21,708 nucleotides of DNA from a virus: the IMG/VR virus record IMGVR_UViG_3300009184_000247, positions 1 to 21,708 of that record. One strand, 5' to 3'. The notes beneath the pieces are model-generated. The model saw only the letters and a program-made list of their open reading frames with translations, ran no database searches and was not told where the DNA came from. How positions within the stretch are numbered: position 1 is the stretch's first letter; each line of letters starts with the position of its first letter. The translations under genes were made by a program, and so were the position numbers. Positions 13,307-21,222 of this stretch are shown here, piece by piece.

Positions 13307-14637
13307 TTCAATTCCTCCAATGCAATGTCAGATATTGCGCGTTTATCATTTAATGCAGCCCAAATACGCTCGTCAATAGTTTTATTGGTAAGCAAAAGGT
13401 AAACCCATACATCATGCTTCTGACCGCTGCGGTGCAGGCGGCCTACTGTCTGCTCGTACAACTCAAGGCTCCAAGGCAAAGATACAAAAACCATCTTGCT
13501 ACCGCCATGCTGAAGATTAAGACCATGCCCGGCTGACTTAGGATGAATCAATAGCAACTCAGTCTTGCCATCATTCCAACGCTCAATAGCCTTGGGGTCA
13601 TTGATTGTTTGTGCGTTAGGATACCGACGCTTAAGTTCAGCCAATTCTTCAATGTAGTTGTAAACAATGATGGTATTGGCGTGTTGGTTTTCCTCAATTA
13701 ATTCATCCAACATATCAAATTTGTGATGACTAAACCATATAGGCGTCTTGCTCACATTCATGCGACCAGGTGTGTCTGAGGCTGTTGTAACTGTTTCATA
13801 GACCCAACCGCCTGCCATCTGTTGCAATTTGCCTGTAACTACACCTGCGTTGACGGCGGTAATTTGCACGTCTTTAAACTCAATAACAAAATCCTTCTTC
13901 ATTTTCTCGTATGGGGCGCGGTCAACTAAATCACATTTCATTTCAACCACATGGCATGGCGGCAACTTGTCAGCGTATTCGCCAGCGTCTAACAAAAATG
14001 TTGCAGGCTTAATCCGAGCCATGACCTGAGCTAATGAGCCTACGCGTGGTTCCCATTCGCCAAAGTCTTTATTAACTAAAACAAAATACTGTTGCATAAA
14101 TGCGCCTTTGGCACGTCCTAATAGATTTTGATCAATTATCTTGCATTGACCAAAGACATCTTCTAAACCATTGCTAGTAAAGCTACCAGTTAAACCCCAA
14201 CGGGTCTTAATGTTATCAACTACCTTAGCCAATGATTTAAAGCGCTTGCCTGATGGGTTCTTAAGCTTGGTTAGTTCATCAAACACAATTCCATCAAAGT
14301 CTAAAAATTGCTCAGATAACCATTGGATGTTGTCATAGTTGACGACCACAACATTAGCTTTACTACGCAGCGCTTTAAGACGCTCGGCAGGTGTACCTAC
14401 TGCAATACTTAGGGTTAACCCTGTAGCCCATTTAAGTTGTTCTACAGGCCACACGTCAGTACAAACACGCTTAGGGGCAAGAACTAACCAACGCTTAACA
14501 TATTTGTTAACAGTCATAGATTGCATGGCAGTTAACGTTAACGCTGTCTTTCCTGCGCCAACTGGAGCAAGGATCATGGCGCGGTCGTTCTCGTACAAGA
14601 AGTCGGCTGCTTTTTCTTGGTAATCTCTTAGCTTCAT
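13303..14637 (-). CDS. SNF2-type DNA helicase/ATPase
   Basis: A 444-aa superfamily 2 protein. Walker A is APVGAGKTAL (24-33), motif Ia LVLAPKRV (51-58), motif II FDEL (119-122, DEAx-type variant), motif III GLTGSFTSN (148-156), motif V SAGHGLNLQ (368-376) and motif VI QTVGRLHRSGQKH (396-408, with Arg fingers R400 and R403). The RecA-like lobes are complete. SNF2 ATPases translocate on double-stranded DNA; in phages this type sits beside VRR-NUC nucleases, as here, suggesting a joint role in recombination, repair or replication restart. It overlaps the VRR-NUC stop by ATGA. Confidence 0.93.
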   Translation of the reverse strand: MKLRDYQEKAADFLYENDRAMILAPVGAGKTALTLTAMQSMTVNKYVKRWLVLAPKRVCTDVWPVEQLKWATGLTLSIAVGTPAERLKALRSKANVVVVNYDNIQWLSEQFLDFDGIVFDELTKLKNPSGKRFKSLAKVVDNIKTRWGLTGSFTSNGLEDVFGQCKIIDQNLLGRAKGAFMQQYFVLVNKDFGEWEPRVGSLAQVMARIKPATFLLDAGEYADKLPPCHVVEMKCDLVDRAPYEKMKKDFVIEFKDVQITAVNAGVVTGKLQQMAGGWVYETVTTASDTPGRMNVSKTPIWFSHHKFDMLDELIEENQHANTIIVYNYIEELAELKRRYPNAQTINDPKAIERWNDGKTELLLIHPKSAGHGLNLQHGGSKMVFVSLPWSLELYEQTVGRLHRSGQKHDVWVYLLLTNKTIDERIWAALNDKRAISDIALEELK

Positions 14638-14930
14638 AATTTACTTAACCATTCCATAACATCTTCTTTTGTCCATAAACAAGCGTAGTTTTGGCGCAAC
14701 AACTTCATTTCTTCCGCAAATACATCTTGCATAGGCGATAGGTAACCGCCTTTAGGGCGCTTGATCTCAACAAACCAAGTCTGTCCATTGGGCAAACAAG
14801 CTATACGATCAGCCACGCCGCGCTGAGTAACAGACTTGAACTTATAAGTCTTGCCACCAATTGAGGCAACCGCCCAAACAAAGTATTTCTCAATCTCTGC
14901 TTCTCTTTCAGGTTTAGTTTTCTTTTCCAT
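14634..14930 (-). CDS. VRR-NUC domain nuclease
   Basis: A 98-aa minimal VRR-NUC nuclease of the PD-(D/E)xK fold. Catalytic-type residues are in GVAD (38-41, Asp41) and VEIK (54-57, Glu55 and Lys57), followed by Gln68 in SPMQ, with an early Glu in EAEIEKYF (10-17). Such domains cut structured DNA such as junctions and flaps in related proteins; here the small size means it may need the helicase as partner. I chose ATG 14930; the in-frame TTG at 14951 lies inside the promoter. No Shine-Dalgarno precedes this ATG, and the -10 box is so close that the mRNA may be leaderless. First gene of the minus operon. Confidence 0.88.
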   Translation of the reverse strand: MEKKTKPEREAEIEKYFVWAVASIGGKTYKFKSVTQRGVADRIACLPNGQTWFVEIKRPKGGYLSPMQDVFAEEMKLLRQNYACLWTKEDVMEWLSKL

Positions 14931-14937
14931 GTAAAAA

Positions 14938-14968
14938 AGTTTAGCACACAAATAAATTCTGTGGTAAA
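14938..14968 (-). promoter_or_regulatory. Promoter of the minus-strand operon (extended -10)
   Basis: On the minus strand, TGC then TAAACT (complement of 14938-14946) forms an extended -10. A weak -35 (TTTACC, complement of 14963-14968) lies 19 bp upstream. The predicted start point falls at about 14930-14932, i.e. on the start codon of the VRR-NUC gene. No numbers on strength can be given from sequence alone. Confidence 0.5.
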
Positions 14969-14970
14969 GT
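14941..14970 (+). promoter_or_regulatory. Promoter of the plus-strand replication operon (extended -10)
   Basis: TTAGCA (14941-14946), 18 bp spacer, TGG then TAAAGT (14962-14970) makes an extended -10 promoter. It overlaps the divergent minus promoter almost fully, so RNA polymerase could probably not occupy both at once. A leader of about 27 nt would carry AAAGGA (14992-14997) 6 nt before the ATG. Confidence 0.5.
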
Positions 14971-15003
14971 TTAATCTCACTTAACTAAAGTAAAGGAAAC
15001 AAA

Positions 15004-16143
15004 ATGAACGCACCTGTCTTACATTCCCGTGTTGTTGGTGGCTCTACAGCCAAACGGGTTATTGCTTGTCCTGGTTCAGTAGCCCTATGCGCCAAGATGC
15101 CAGCAAAGCCATCTAGCAAATACGCTGACGAAGGCACCCTACTTCATAACGTCATGGACATTATTCTTTCAACAGGTCATACGCCTGAGTCCTGTATTGG
15201 CATGAAGTATGGCGATGTTAAATTAACCGATGAACTTATCAATGAGAAGGTTTATCCCGCCTTACGCGCTTTAGATGAAATTGACCCTAATAAGGAAATG
15301 GAATATGCAACAGAAACCCGTGTTGGCTTCGGTGATTTTCTTCCTGATGTGTTTGGTAGCACCGATCTGCTTGGCCGTATTGGTAGACGAGCTTTCATCC
15401 TTGACTGGAAGTTTGGTTCAGGAGTTGCAGTTGACGCCGAAGAAAACGATCAACTTATGTTTTACGCAGCCGCAGCTATGCGAACCCCTGAAGTCCAATG
15501 GGTATTTGATGATTGTGACGAAATTGAGTGCATCATTGTCCAACCACCAAGTGTAAAGCGTTGGGTTACAACAGCTAAACGTATCAAAGCGTTTGAACAA
15601 GAGTTAGCAACCGCAGTCAAGATTAGTTCTATGCCTGACGCACCCCTTAAAGTAGGTGATCATTGCCGTTGGTGCGCTGCCAAGCCTACTTGTCCTATGA
15701 TGACAGGCGCAGTAGAACGTACCCTACACGCCCAGATTGACATTCTTAATGTAGCGCAAATTGCTGACTATCTTAAGAAAGCTGATACCCTAGAACAATG
15801 GATCACAGACTTACGCGCTTTAGCGCATCAAGTCTTAGAAGTAGGTAAGCCTATTCCTGGCTACAAGTTAGTAGCTAAACGTGCTACACGCCAATGGGTT
15901 GACGAAGATCAAGCTTTGGTAGCTATGATGAACGAGGGTTTACCCGAAGATGAATTGCTTGTAAGTAAAGTAATATCTCCTGCTCAAGCAGAAAAAGTAT
16001 TGAAAAAGCACGGCAAGCAATTGCCTGCCAATCAAGTAGTAGCAGTAAGTAGTGGCAGTACGATGGTTGAGGATTCTGATCCAAGACCAGCGGTTTTACA
16101 AATCGGGCAGCAATTGACCGCAGCCCTTTCTAAACTTCAATAA
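15004..16143 (+). CDS. DUF2800 / Cas4-RecB-like nuclease
   Basis: A 379-aa PD-(D/E)xK nuclease of the DUF2800 type. Motifs: EGTLLH (43-48), GSTDLLG (118-124, Asp121), ILDWKFG (132-138, Asp134, Lys136) and the RecB-type NDQLMFYAAA (148-157, Gln150, Tyr154). Four Cys (Cys22 near the N-terminus, then Cys221, Cys224, Cys230 in HCRWCAAKPTCP) match the iron-sulphur cluster pattern of Cas4 and AddB. The C-terminal third (GYKLVAKRATRQWVDEDQA) is also family-typical. Such nucleases resect DNA ends; in this phage it precedes the replication genes and likely serves recombination or replication. AAAGGA 6 nt upstream fixes the start. Confidence 0.9.
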   Translation: MNAPVLHSRVVGGSTAKRVIACPGSVALCAKMPAKPSSKYADEGTLLHNVMDIILSTGHTPESCIGMKYGDVKLTDELINEKVYPALRALDEIDPNKEMEYATETRVGFGDFLPDVFGSTDLLGRIGRRAFILDWKFGSGVAVDAEENDQLMFYAAAAMRTPEVQWVFDDCDEIECIIVQPPSVKRWVTTAKRIKAFEQELATAVKISSMPDAPLKVGDHCRWCAAKPTCPMMTGAVERTLHAQIDILNVAQIADYLKKADTLEQWITDLRALAHQVLEVGKPIPGYKLVAKRATRQWVDEDQALVAMMNEGLPEDELLVSKVISPAQAEKVLKKHGKQLPANQVVAVSSGSTMVEDSDPRPAVLQIGQQLTAALSKLQ

Positions 16144-16154
16144 GGAATCAAATT

Positions 16155-16808
16155 ATGTCGAATATCACAACATTTTCCGGTGCAAACTTACCTTCAGTAA
16201 AGTCATTAGCAACAGCGTTGCGTACTATCGAAACTGATGTTGGCGGTGCAGGTACCGTTATCATCAAGATGGACAAAACAGGTCATTGGGTTTTCGGTGC
16301 AGATCAGACCGAGATCGAAGATGACTCTACTTGGGCAGTTAATCCTTTCTCATTCGTTCACGGTTATATTGCTTGGGGCGATGGTGAAGTGTTGGCTGAG
16401 AAGATGGGAAGCGTTAGCCAACCATTGCCTGAACTAGATGCAGCGCCTCCCGGTGCTAAAAAAGGTTGGGAAACTCAAGTAGGCTTTTCTATGAAGTGTC
16501 TTGATGGCGCTGATAAGGATATGGAAGTACGCTACACCACAACGTCAGTTGGCGGTAAAAAAGGCGTTCAAGCCTTAGCAGTTGCAATCGCTACGCAAGT
16601 AGAAAAAGATCAAGACAAGCCAGTACCAGTTGTTGAGCTTGGCAAAGAGCATTACACCCACAAGTCGTATGGTCGTATCTTTACCCCTGTTTTCAAAGTA
16701 TTGGAATGGGTTGGTATGGATGGCGAAGCCCCAGCAGAAGAAGCGCCTGCAATTGAAGCGCCTGTAGAAGCTGAAACGGCTGCGCCAGCACGTCGTCGTC
16801 GCGGGTAA
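16155..16808 (+). CDS. Conserved replication-module protein, candidate ssDNA-binding protein
   Basis: A 217-aa protein of a type I associate with the position between DUF2800 nucleases and phage DNA polymerases. The middle is beta-rich (GTVIIKMDKTGHWVFG, 33-48; NPFSFVHGYIAWGDGEVLAEKM, 63-84; GFSMKCLDGADKDMEVRYTTTSVGG, 109-133), compatible with an OB-like fold. The last 30 residues are an acidic Ala/Pro/Glu linker (EEAPAIEAPVEAETAAPA) ending in RRRRG, unlike classic SSB tails. ssDNA binding is inferred from context and fold feel only. The gene starts behind AAGGA, 11 bp after DUF2800. Confidence 0.75.
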   Translation: MSNITTFSGANLPSVKSLATALRTIETDVGGAGTVIIKMDKTGHWVFGADQTEIEDDSTWAVNPFSFVHGYIAWGDGEVLAEKMGSVSQPLPELDAAPPGAKKGWETQVGFSMKCLDGADKDMEVRYTTTSVGGKKGVQALAVAIATQVEKDQDKPVPVVELGKEHYTHKSYGRIFTPVFKVLEWVGMDGEAPAEEAPAIEAPVEAETAAPARRRRG

Positions 16809-16814
16809 TTAATA

Positions 16815-16880
16815 GGGGCGGTTGACATTATTCAGTTCTATGGCTCGCAGAGATTTCAGAACTAAGAAGGATACCGCCCC
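16815..16880 (+). promoter_or_regulatory. Two-stem RNA structure in the DNA polymerase leader
   Basis: An outer perfect 8-bp stem joins GGGGCGGT (16815-16822) to ACCGCCCC (16873-16880). Inside it AGTTCT (16834-16839) pairs with AGAACT (16858-16863), and a small CTC/GAG stem can top it. The start codon of a 22-codon ORF sits just inside the inner stem, and the only good ribosome site (AAGAAGGA, 16864-16871) lies between the two right arms. The polymerase ATG is 9 nt beyond the structure. It is placed like a translational operator. No T tract follows, so it is not a terminator. Confidence 0.65.
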
Positions 16881-16908
16881 ACCCTACCATGACAATACTT
16901 TGGCTTGA
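16840..16908 (+). CDS. Possible 22-aa leader peptide overlapping the DNA polymerase start
   Basis: An ATG ORF of 22 codons (MARRDFRTKKDTAPP..., basic start) ends with TGA inside the polymerase gene, overlapping it by 20 nt in another frame. It lacks its own Shine-Dalgarno and starts at the loop of a hairpin. It could couple translation to the polymerase, whose start also lacks a close ribosome site, or be chance. Confidence 0.35.
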   Translation: MARRDFRTKKDTAPPYHDNTLA

Positions 16909-18859
16909 TTACGAAACACGCTCACGATGCGATCTACGCACCCGTGGCTCTTATAACTACGCTCAGGATCCAAGCACCGAAATCATTTGCATGGCGTATG
17001 CCTTTGACGATGAAGAAGTAGCTTTATGGACGCCTGACCAACCTTTCCCTAAACGTGTAGGACAACATTTCTTTAACGATGGTCAGATCAGAGCGCACAA
17101 CGCAGGCTTTGATCGCCTCATTACTGAGTTTGTTCTATGCCAAGATTACAAAGTACCTACACCCCTACTAACGCAATGGTATTGCACGGCTGCACAAGCA
17201 CGGGCTAACTGCGCTCCAGGCTCACTTGAGGACGTTGGACGCTTTGCTAGTAGCAGTATGCGTAAAGACCACCGGGGCAATCAATTAATACGTTTGTTGT
17301 GTATTCCCAAGGCAGATGGTACATTTAATACAGACCCCACCTTGCTGGCAGAAATGGGTAATTACGCCTTACAAGATGTCAGAACCATGCGGGCTATCTC
17401 ACAAGCCATGCGTCAACTATCAGCAGATGAGCTTATCGACTATCATGTTAATGAGCGCATCAATGATCGCGGCGTGTTACTAGATAAGCCATTAGCTGAA
17501 TCGGCGATTCGTTATGCGAGCCACGAGCTTGCAGAAATCGAGAACCTAGTATCTGAGATAACCCAAGGCGAAATATCATCGGTGCGCTCACCTCGCATGA
17601 AAGAATGGGTACTTGCCCGTGTTGGCGACGATGCCAAAAAACTCATGGAAAACTATAAAGATGGCGACAAGAAATATTCGATCGACAAGTCAGTTCGAGC
17701 TAACCTACTTATTCTTGCTGAAGAAAACCCCGACCAAATACCGACGGAAGTTGCAGATGTTATCCAATGTGCGGACGACCTATGGGCGTCTAGTGTTGCG
17801 AAATTTAACCGATTAAAGGATTTAGCAGATGAAGAAGATCACCGAGTTCGTGGGGCATTTGTTTTTGCAGGTGGAAGCGCTACGGGCCGCGCTTCGTCCT
17901 ACGGCGCCCAAGTCCACAACTTTACCCGCAAGTGCGCTCAGGATCCTGATGCCGTTAGACAAGCTATGGTTAGAGGCCACTCAATTGTCCCTGCCTTTGG
18001 ACGACGAGTTACCGACGTCCTCAAAGGGATGCTTAGACCAGCGCTTATCCCCGGCGCAAATAGATCACTTGTTGTTGCAGATTGGTCAGGTATCGAAGCC
18101 CGTGTTAACCCTTGGTTGTCAAACTGCGACGCAGGGATCAAGAAGTTATCGCTCTTTGCACGGGGTGAGGATGTTTACAAAGTAAACGCTAGTGCAACTT
18201 TCCATGTCAGCGTTGAAGAAGTCACTAGCGACCAAAGACAGATTGGCAAAGTCCAAGAGTTAGCCTGTGGATTTGCAGGTGGCATAGGCGCGTTTGCTGC
18301 GATGGGTAGGGCGTATGGTATTCTCTTGCCCGAACCACAAGCCAAGCGCATGGTAGCAGGGTGGAGATTAGCTAACCCTTGGGCAGTTCCTTATTGGCAA
18401 AACCTAGAAGAAGCGTATACCAGGGCTATACGGAATCCTAAGCATGAATTTAGCGCAGGTAGGGTTACCTATATGTTCGATGGCTTACATCTTTGGTATG
18501 CTCTACCTTCGGGGCGCGTTCTTTGTTATCCATTTGCAAGATTAGAAGCGGACGGAATAACGTACGCTAAGTCAGCATGGAAACCTGCTGCGGATGCTAA
18601 AGAATGGCCTAGAGCTAGATTATGGAAAGGATTGGCGTGTGAAAATATTACTCAAGCTGTTGCTAATGACCTATTGCGTCATTCTTTACGCCAGTTGGAT
18701 GATGTTGTTCTCCACGTCCACGATGAAATTGTTGTAGAAACAGATAAACCCGAAATGATGATGAAACGAATGGAAGAAGTTATGTGTACGCCACCCAATT
18801 GGGCTAAGGGAATACCCCTAGGTGTTGAAATCCATTCCATGCAGCGTTACGGCAAATAA
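16889..18859 (+). CDS. Family A DNA polymerase with 3'-5' exonuclease
   Basis: A 656-aa replicative polymerase. Exonuclease: WLDYET (5-10, Asp7 and Glu9), HNAGFDR (70-76, Asp75), YALQDV (159-164, Tyr159 and Asp163). Polymerase: motif A VVADWSGIEAR (395-405, Asp398), motif B RQIGKVQELACGFAGG (450-465, Arg450, Lys454), motif C LHVHDEIV (608-615, His611, Asp612). Against E. coli Pol I motif B, Leu458 takes the place of Phe762 and Phe462 that of Tyr766. There is no 5'-3' exonuclease domain. The start is fixed by the exonuclease motif beginning at residue 5; there is no near Shine-Dalgarno, only AAGAAGGA 17 nt upstream, so leader structure probably sets its expression. Confidence 0.95.
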   Translation: MTILWLDYETRSRCDLRTRGSYNYAQDPSTEIICMAYAFDDEEVALWTPDQPFPKRVGQHFFNDGQIRAHNAGFDRLITEFVLCQDYKVPTPLLTQWYCTAAQARANCAPGSLEDVGRFASSSMRKDHRGNQLIRLLCIPKADGTFNTDPTLLAEMGNYALQDVRTMRAISQAMRQLSADELIDYHVNERINDRGVLLDKPLAESAIRYASHELAEIENLVSEITQGEISSVRSPRMKEWVLARVGDDAKKLMENYKDGDKKYSIDKSVRANLLILAEENPDQIPTEVADVIQCADDLWASSVAKFNRLKDLADEEDHRVRGAFVFAGGSATGRASSYGAQVHNFTRKCAQDPDAVRQAMVRGHSIVPAFGRRVTDVLKGMLRPALIPGANRSLVVADWSGIEARVNPWLSNCDAGIKKLSLFARGEDVYKVNASATFHVSVEEVTSDQRQIGKVQELACGFAGGIGAFAAMGRAYGILLPEPQAKRMVAGWRLANPWAVPYWQNLEEAYTRAIRNPKHEFSAGRVTYMFDGLHLWYALPSGRVLCYPFARLEADGITYAKSAWKPAADAKEWPRARLWKGLACENITQAVANDLLRHSLRQLDDVVLHVHDEIVVETDKPEMMMKRMEEVMCTPPNWAKGIPLGVEIHSMQRYGK

Positions 18860-18860
18860 A

Positions 18861-18892
18861 AAGAAAAACCCCCTAGTTTTTAGGCTAGGGGG
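18861..18892 (-). terminator. Hairpin with upstream A tract: minus-strand terminator
   Basis: Arms CCCCCTAG (18869-18876) and CTAGGGGG (18885-18892) pair perfectly around an 8-nt loop. On the minus strand the stem is followed by TTTTTCTTTTT (complement of 18858-18868), a good intrinsic terminator for antisense transcripts. On the plus strand only CAAACC follows, so read-through into the primase gene is expected, and the hairpin may mark or protect the polymerase mRNA end. Confidence 0.7.
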
Positions 18893-18916
18893 CAAACCTC
18901 ACGAAAGGTATTACAA

Positions 18917-21220
18917 ATGAACTTTTTAGAATATATCACAGGATTAGCACCCGAAGGTGAAACTGCTTTAATTGTTAGACAAAAGCCACAATTAGACGGC
19001 AACGGGCAATTTCAAACTCATGCTGATGGCACAATTAAATGCACTTGGCCTGCGTTCTTGCCTACTGCTAAGATCAAGAAAGATTGGGCAATCTACGGCA
19101 ATACAGGCTCGTTTATCCTTGACCGCTTTGCCGACGGCAAGATGTCTGCGTCTGCCGCCAACTGCGAATACGTCCTTGTAATGATGTTAGATGACATTGG
19201 CACTAAGTCCAAAGAACCACCTCTTGCACCTACATGGATTATGGAAACTTCGGAAGGATCATATCAATGGGGTTATGCATTTAAAGAACAACCAACCAAG
19301 GGTGACTTTACTGCAGCAATCAAAGCGATTGCCAAGGCAGGCTATACAGATCCAGGCGCAACTAATGCCGTTCGGAATTTCCGTCTGCCAGGATCAATTA
19401 ATCTTAAGCCAGGGCGCAATAACTTTGTATCAACATTGATACAATTTAATCCTGAACTTGAATACAATTTAGAAGATATTTGCATTGCACTTGATGTTGT
19501 GCCAGATGTTGCTGATACGGCTACAAATGTTGCCATAAGATTAGCTGATACTGGCAAAGATTCAGTTGTTACATGGCTTAACGATCAAGGACTAATCATG
19601 TCTGGCGTTAATGGTGAGGGTTGGATGGGCATCGTCTGTCCTAATAACGCGGAGCATACTGATGGCAACATTGAAGGGCGCTACAAGCCCCTTGATCGTT
19701 CATTCTGCTGTCTGCATGGTCATTGCGTGGACTTTAGTTCACAAATGTTTTTGGATTGGGTAGCCGATAATGGTGGCCCTGAAGTTGATCACGGCTTGCG
19801 TGATGAGTTACTAGCAGAGAAGATGAATACGGCCCTGTCAAAATTGACACCAAATGAAGTTTATAGAGATACGGCAGCCGAATTGATTGCTGAAGTAGAG
19901 CGTAAAGAGCTTGGTCGTATTGAGAAGGCCGATTGGTACAACCGCTTTGCTTATATCCAAGATGATGAATCCTATTTTGATATGCAAGATAGACGCGAAG
20001 TTAGTCGCCAGACGTTCAACGCATTGTTCCGTCATATCCCCTGCAAGAGTATTCATACTGGCCGTAAGGTAGAGGCATCAATCTGCTTTGATGAGAACAG
20101 ACAAGCCAATGGTGCTAAGGCGCTTGTTGGTGTGACTTATGCTGCTGGTGAAGATGTGATTGTTACGCGTGATGGTGATTTATTCGGTAATCGCTGGCGT
20201 GACGCTAGACCTGATCTATCCGGTGCAAACAACGGCGACATTTCTCTGTGGATGAATCATTGCCAAGAGCTAGTGCCTGAACAAGCCGAGCTAGATCATA
20301 TTCTTGATGTGATGGCGTTTAAGGTGCAGCACCCTAAGATCAAAGTAAATCATGCAATCCTTCACGCGGGCGATGAGGGTAGCGGTAAAGATACATTTTG
20401 GGCGCCATTCATTTGGGCCGTCTGTGGTGACCATCTAAAGAATCGCGGCATCATGGATAACAATTCAGTCAATAGCCAATGGGGTTATCAGTTAGAGTCC
20501 GAGATTTTGATCATCAACGAATTAAAAGAGCCTGACGCTGCAACGCGTAGACAATTAGCGAATCAGCTAAAGCCAATTATTGCTGCGCCTCCTGAGATGT
20601 TGCCTATTAATCGCAAGGGCCTGCATCCCTATCACATGGCTAATCGCCTGTTCGTTTTGGCGTTTAGTAATGACCCTGTGCCTATTAGCCTGGCGTCACA
20701 AGATCGCCGTTGGTTCTGTGTGTGGTCTACCGCACCAAGAATGAATAGTGATCAAGCTAAAAAGATTTGGGATTGGTATAGATCGGGAGGGTTTGCCTGC
20801 ATAGCAAAATGGCTTATGGCTAGAGATGTATCTAAATTTAATCCTAGCGCAGCACCCGCAACGACTGAGTTTAAACAGAATTTAATTGAGCATGGCATGA
20901 GTATGGCTGAGTCTTATTTGGTTGATATGTTGCGTGAGCGCAAAGGTGAGTTTGTCAAAGGTGTGATTGGTTCGCCATTTCATAGCCTGTGTGATCGCTT
21001 AGCAGGGTTGGCCCCGTCTGGTGTTAAGGTGCCACAGGCTGCATTACTACACGCTCTTAAAGAGGCGGGTTGGATTGATTGTGGTCGTTTAGCGTCCCAC
21101 GATTACCCAAGTAAAAAGCATATCTTTGCTGCGCCTGATGTTTATGAAACCTTTAAAAAATCAGAGCTTCGCCGTGCAGTAGAAGAAAATCCGCAGCCTC
21201 AGCTTGTGCGTGTGAAATAA
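18917..21220 (+). CDS. Bifunctional primase-helicase (AEP-like primase plus SF3-type helicase)
   Basis: A 767-aa protein. Residues 45-190 look like an archaeo-eukaryotic-type primase (VLVMMLDDIG with D92/D93, then GYAFKEQPT, then NFRLPGSINLKPGR at 154-167). A Cys/His site follows (CPNNAEH at 241-247 and CCLHGHC at 264-270), common in phage primase-helicases. Residues 470-620 hold a DUF5906/SF3 ATPase: Walker A GDEGSGKD (485-492, Lys491), Walker B ILIINEL (530-536, Glu535), sensor FSN (583-585) and DRRWF (596-600). It would unwind DNA and make primers for the family A polymerase. GAAAGGT lies 7 nt before the ATG. Confidence 0.9.
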   Translation: MNFLEYITGLAPEGETALIVRQKPQLDGNGQFQTHADGTIKCTWPAFLPTAKIKKDWAIYGNTGSFILDRFADGKMSASAANCEYVLVMMLDDIGTKSKEPPLAPTWIMETSEGSYQWGYAFKEQPTKGDFTAAIKAIAKAGYTDPGATNAVRNFRLPGSINLKPGRNNFVSTLIQFNPELEYNLEDICIALDVVPDVADTATNVAIRLADTGKDSVVTWLNDQGLIMSGVNGEGWMGIVCPNNAEHTDGNIEGRYKPLDRSFCCLHGHCVDFSSQMFLDWVADNGGPEVDHGLRDELLAEKMNTALSKLTPNEVYRDTAAELIAEVERKELGRIEKADWYNRFAYIQDDESYFDMQDRREVSRQTFNALFRHIPCKSIHTGRKVEASICFDENRQANGAKALVGVTYAAGEDVIVTRDGDLFGNRWRDARPDLSGANNGDISLWMNHCQELVPEQAELDHILDVMAFKVQHPKIKVNHAILHAGDEGSGKDTFWAPFIWAVCGDHLKNRGIMDNNSVNSQWGYQLESEILIINELKEPDAATRRQLANQLKPIIAAPPEMLPINRKGLHPYHMANRLFVLAFSNDPVPISLASQDRRWFCVWSTAPRMNSDQAKKIWDWYRSGGFACIAKWLMARDVSKFNPSAAPATTEFKQNLIEHGMSMAESYLVDMLRERKGEFVKGVIGSPFHSLCDRLAGLAPSGVKVPQAALLHALKEAGWIDCGRLASHDYPSKKHIFAAPDVYETFKKSELRRAVEENPQPQLVRVK

Positions 21221-21222
21221 GA

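Noticed and set aside
14931-14951. Upstream TTG start for the VRR-NUC gene
   Set aside because: It would place the start inside the predicted promoter, has no ribosome site, and the added residues are not part of the nuclease motifs.
16822-16827. Perfect TTGACA -35 box before the polymerase gene
   Set aside because: No -10 hexamer or extended -10 lies at 15-19 bp spacing; the bases overlap the hairpin leader.
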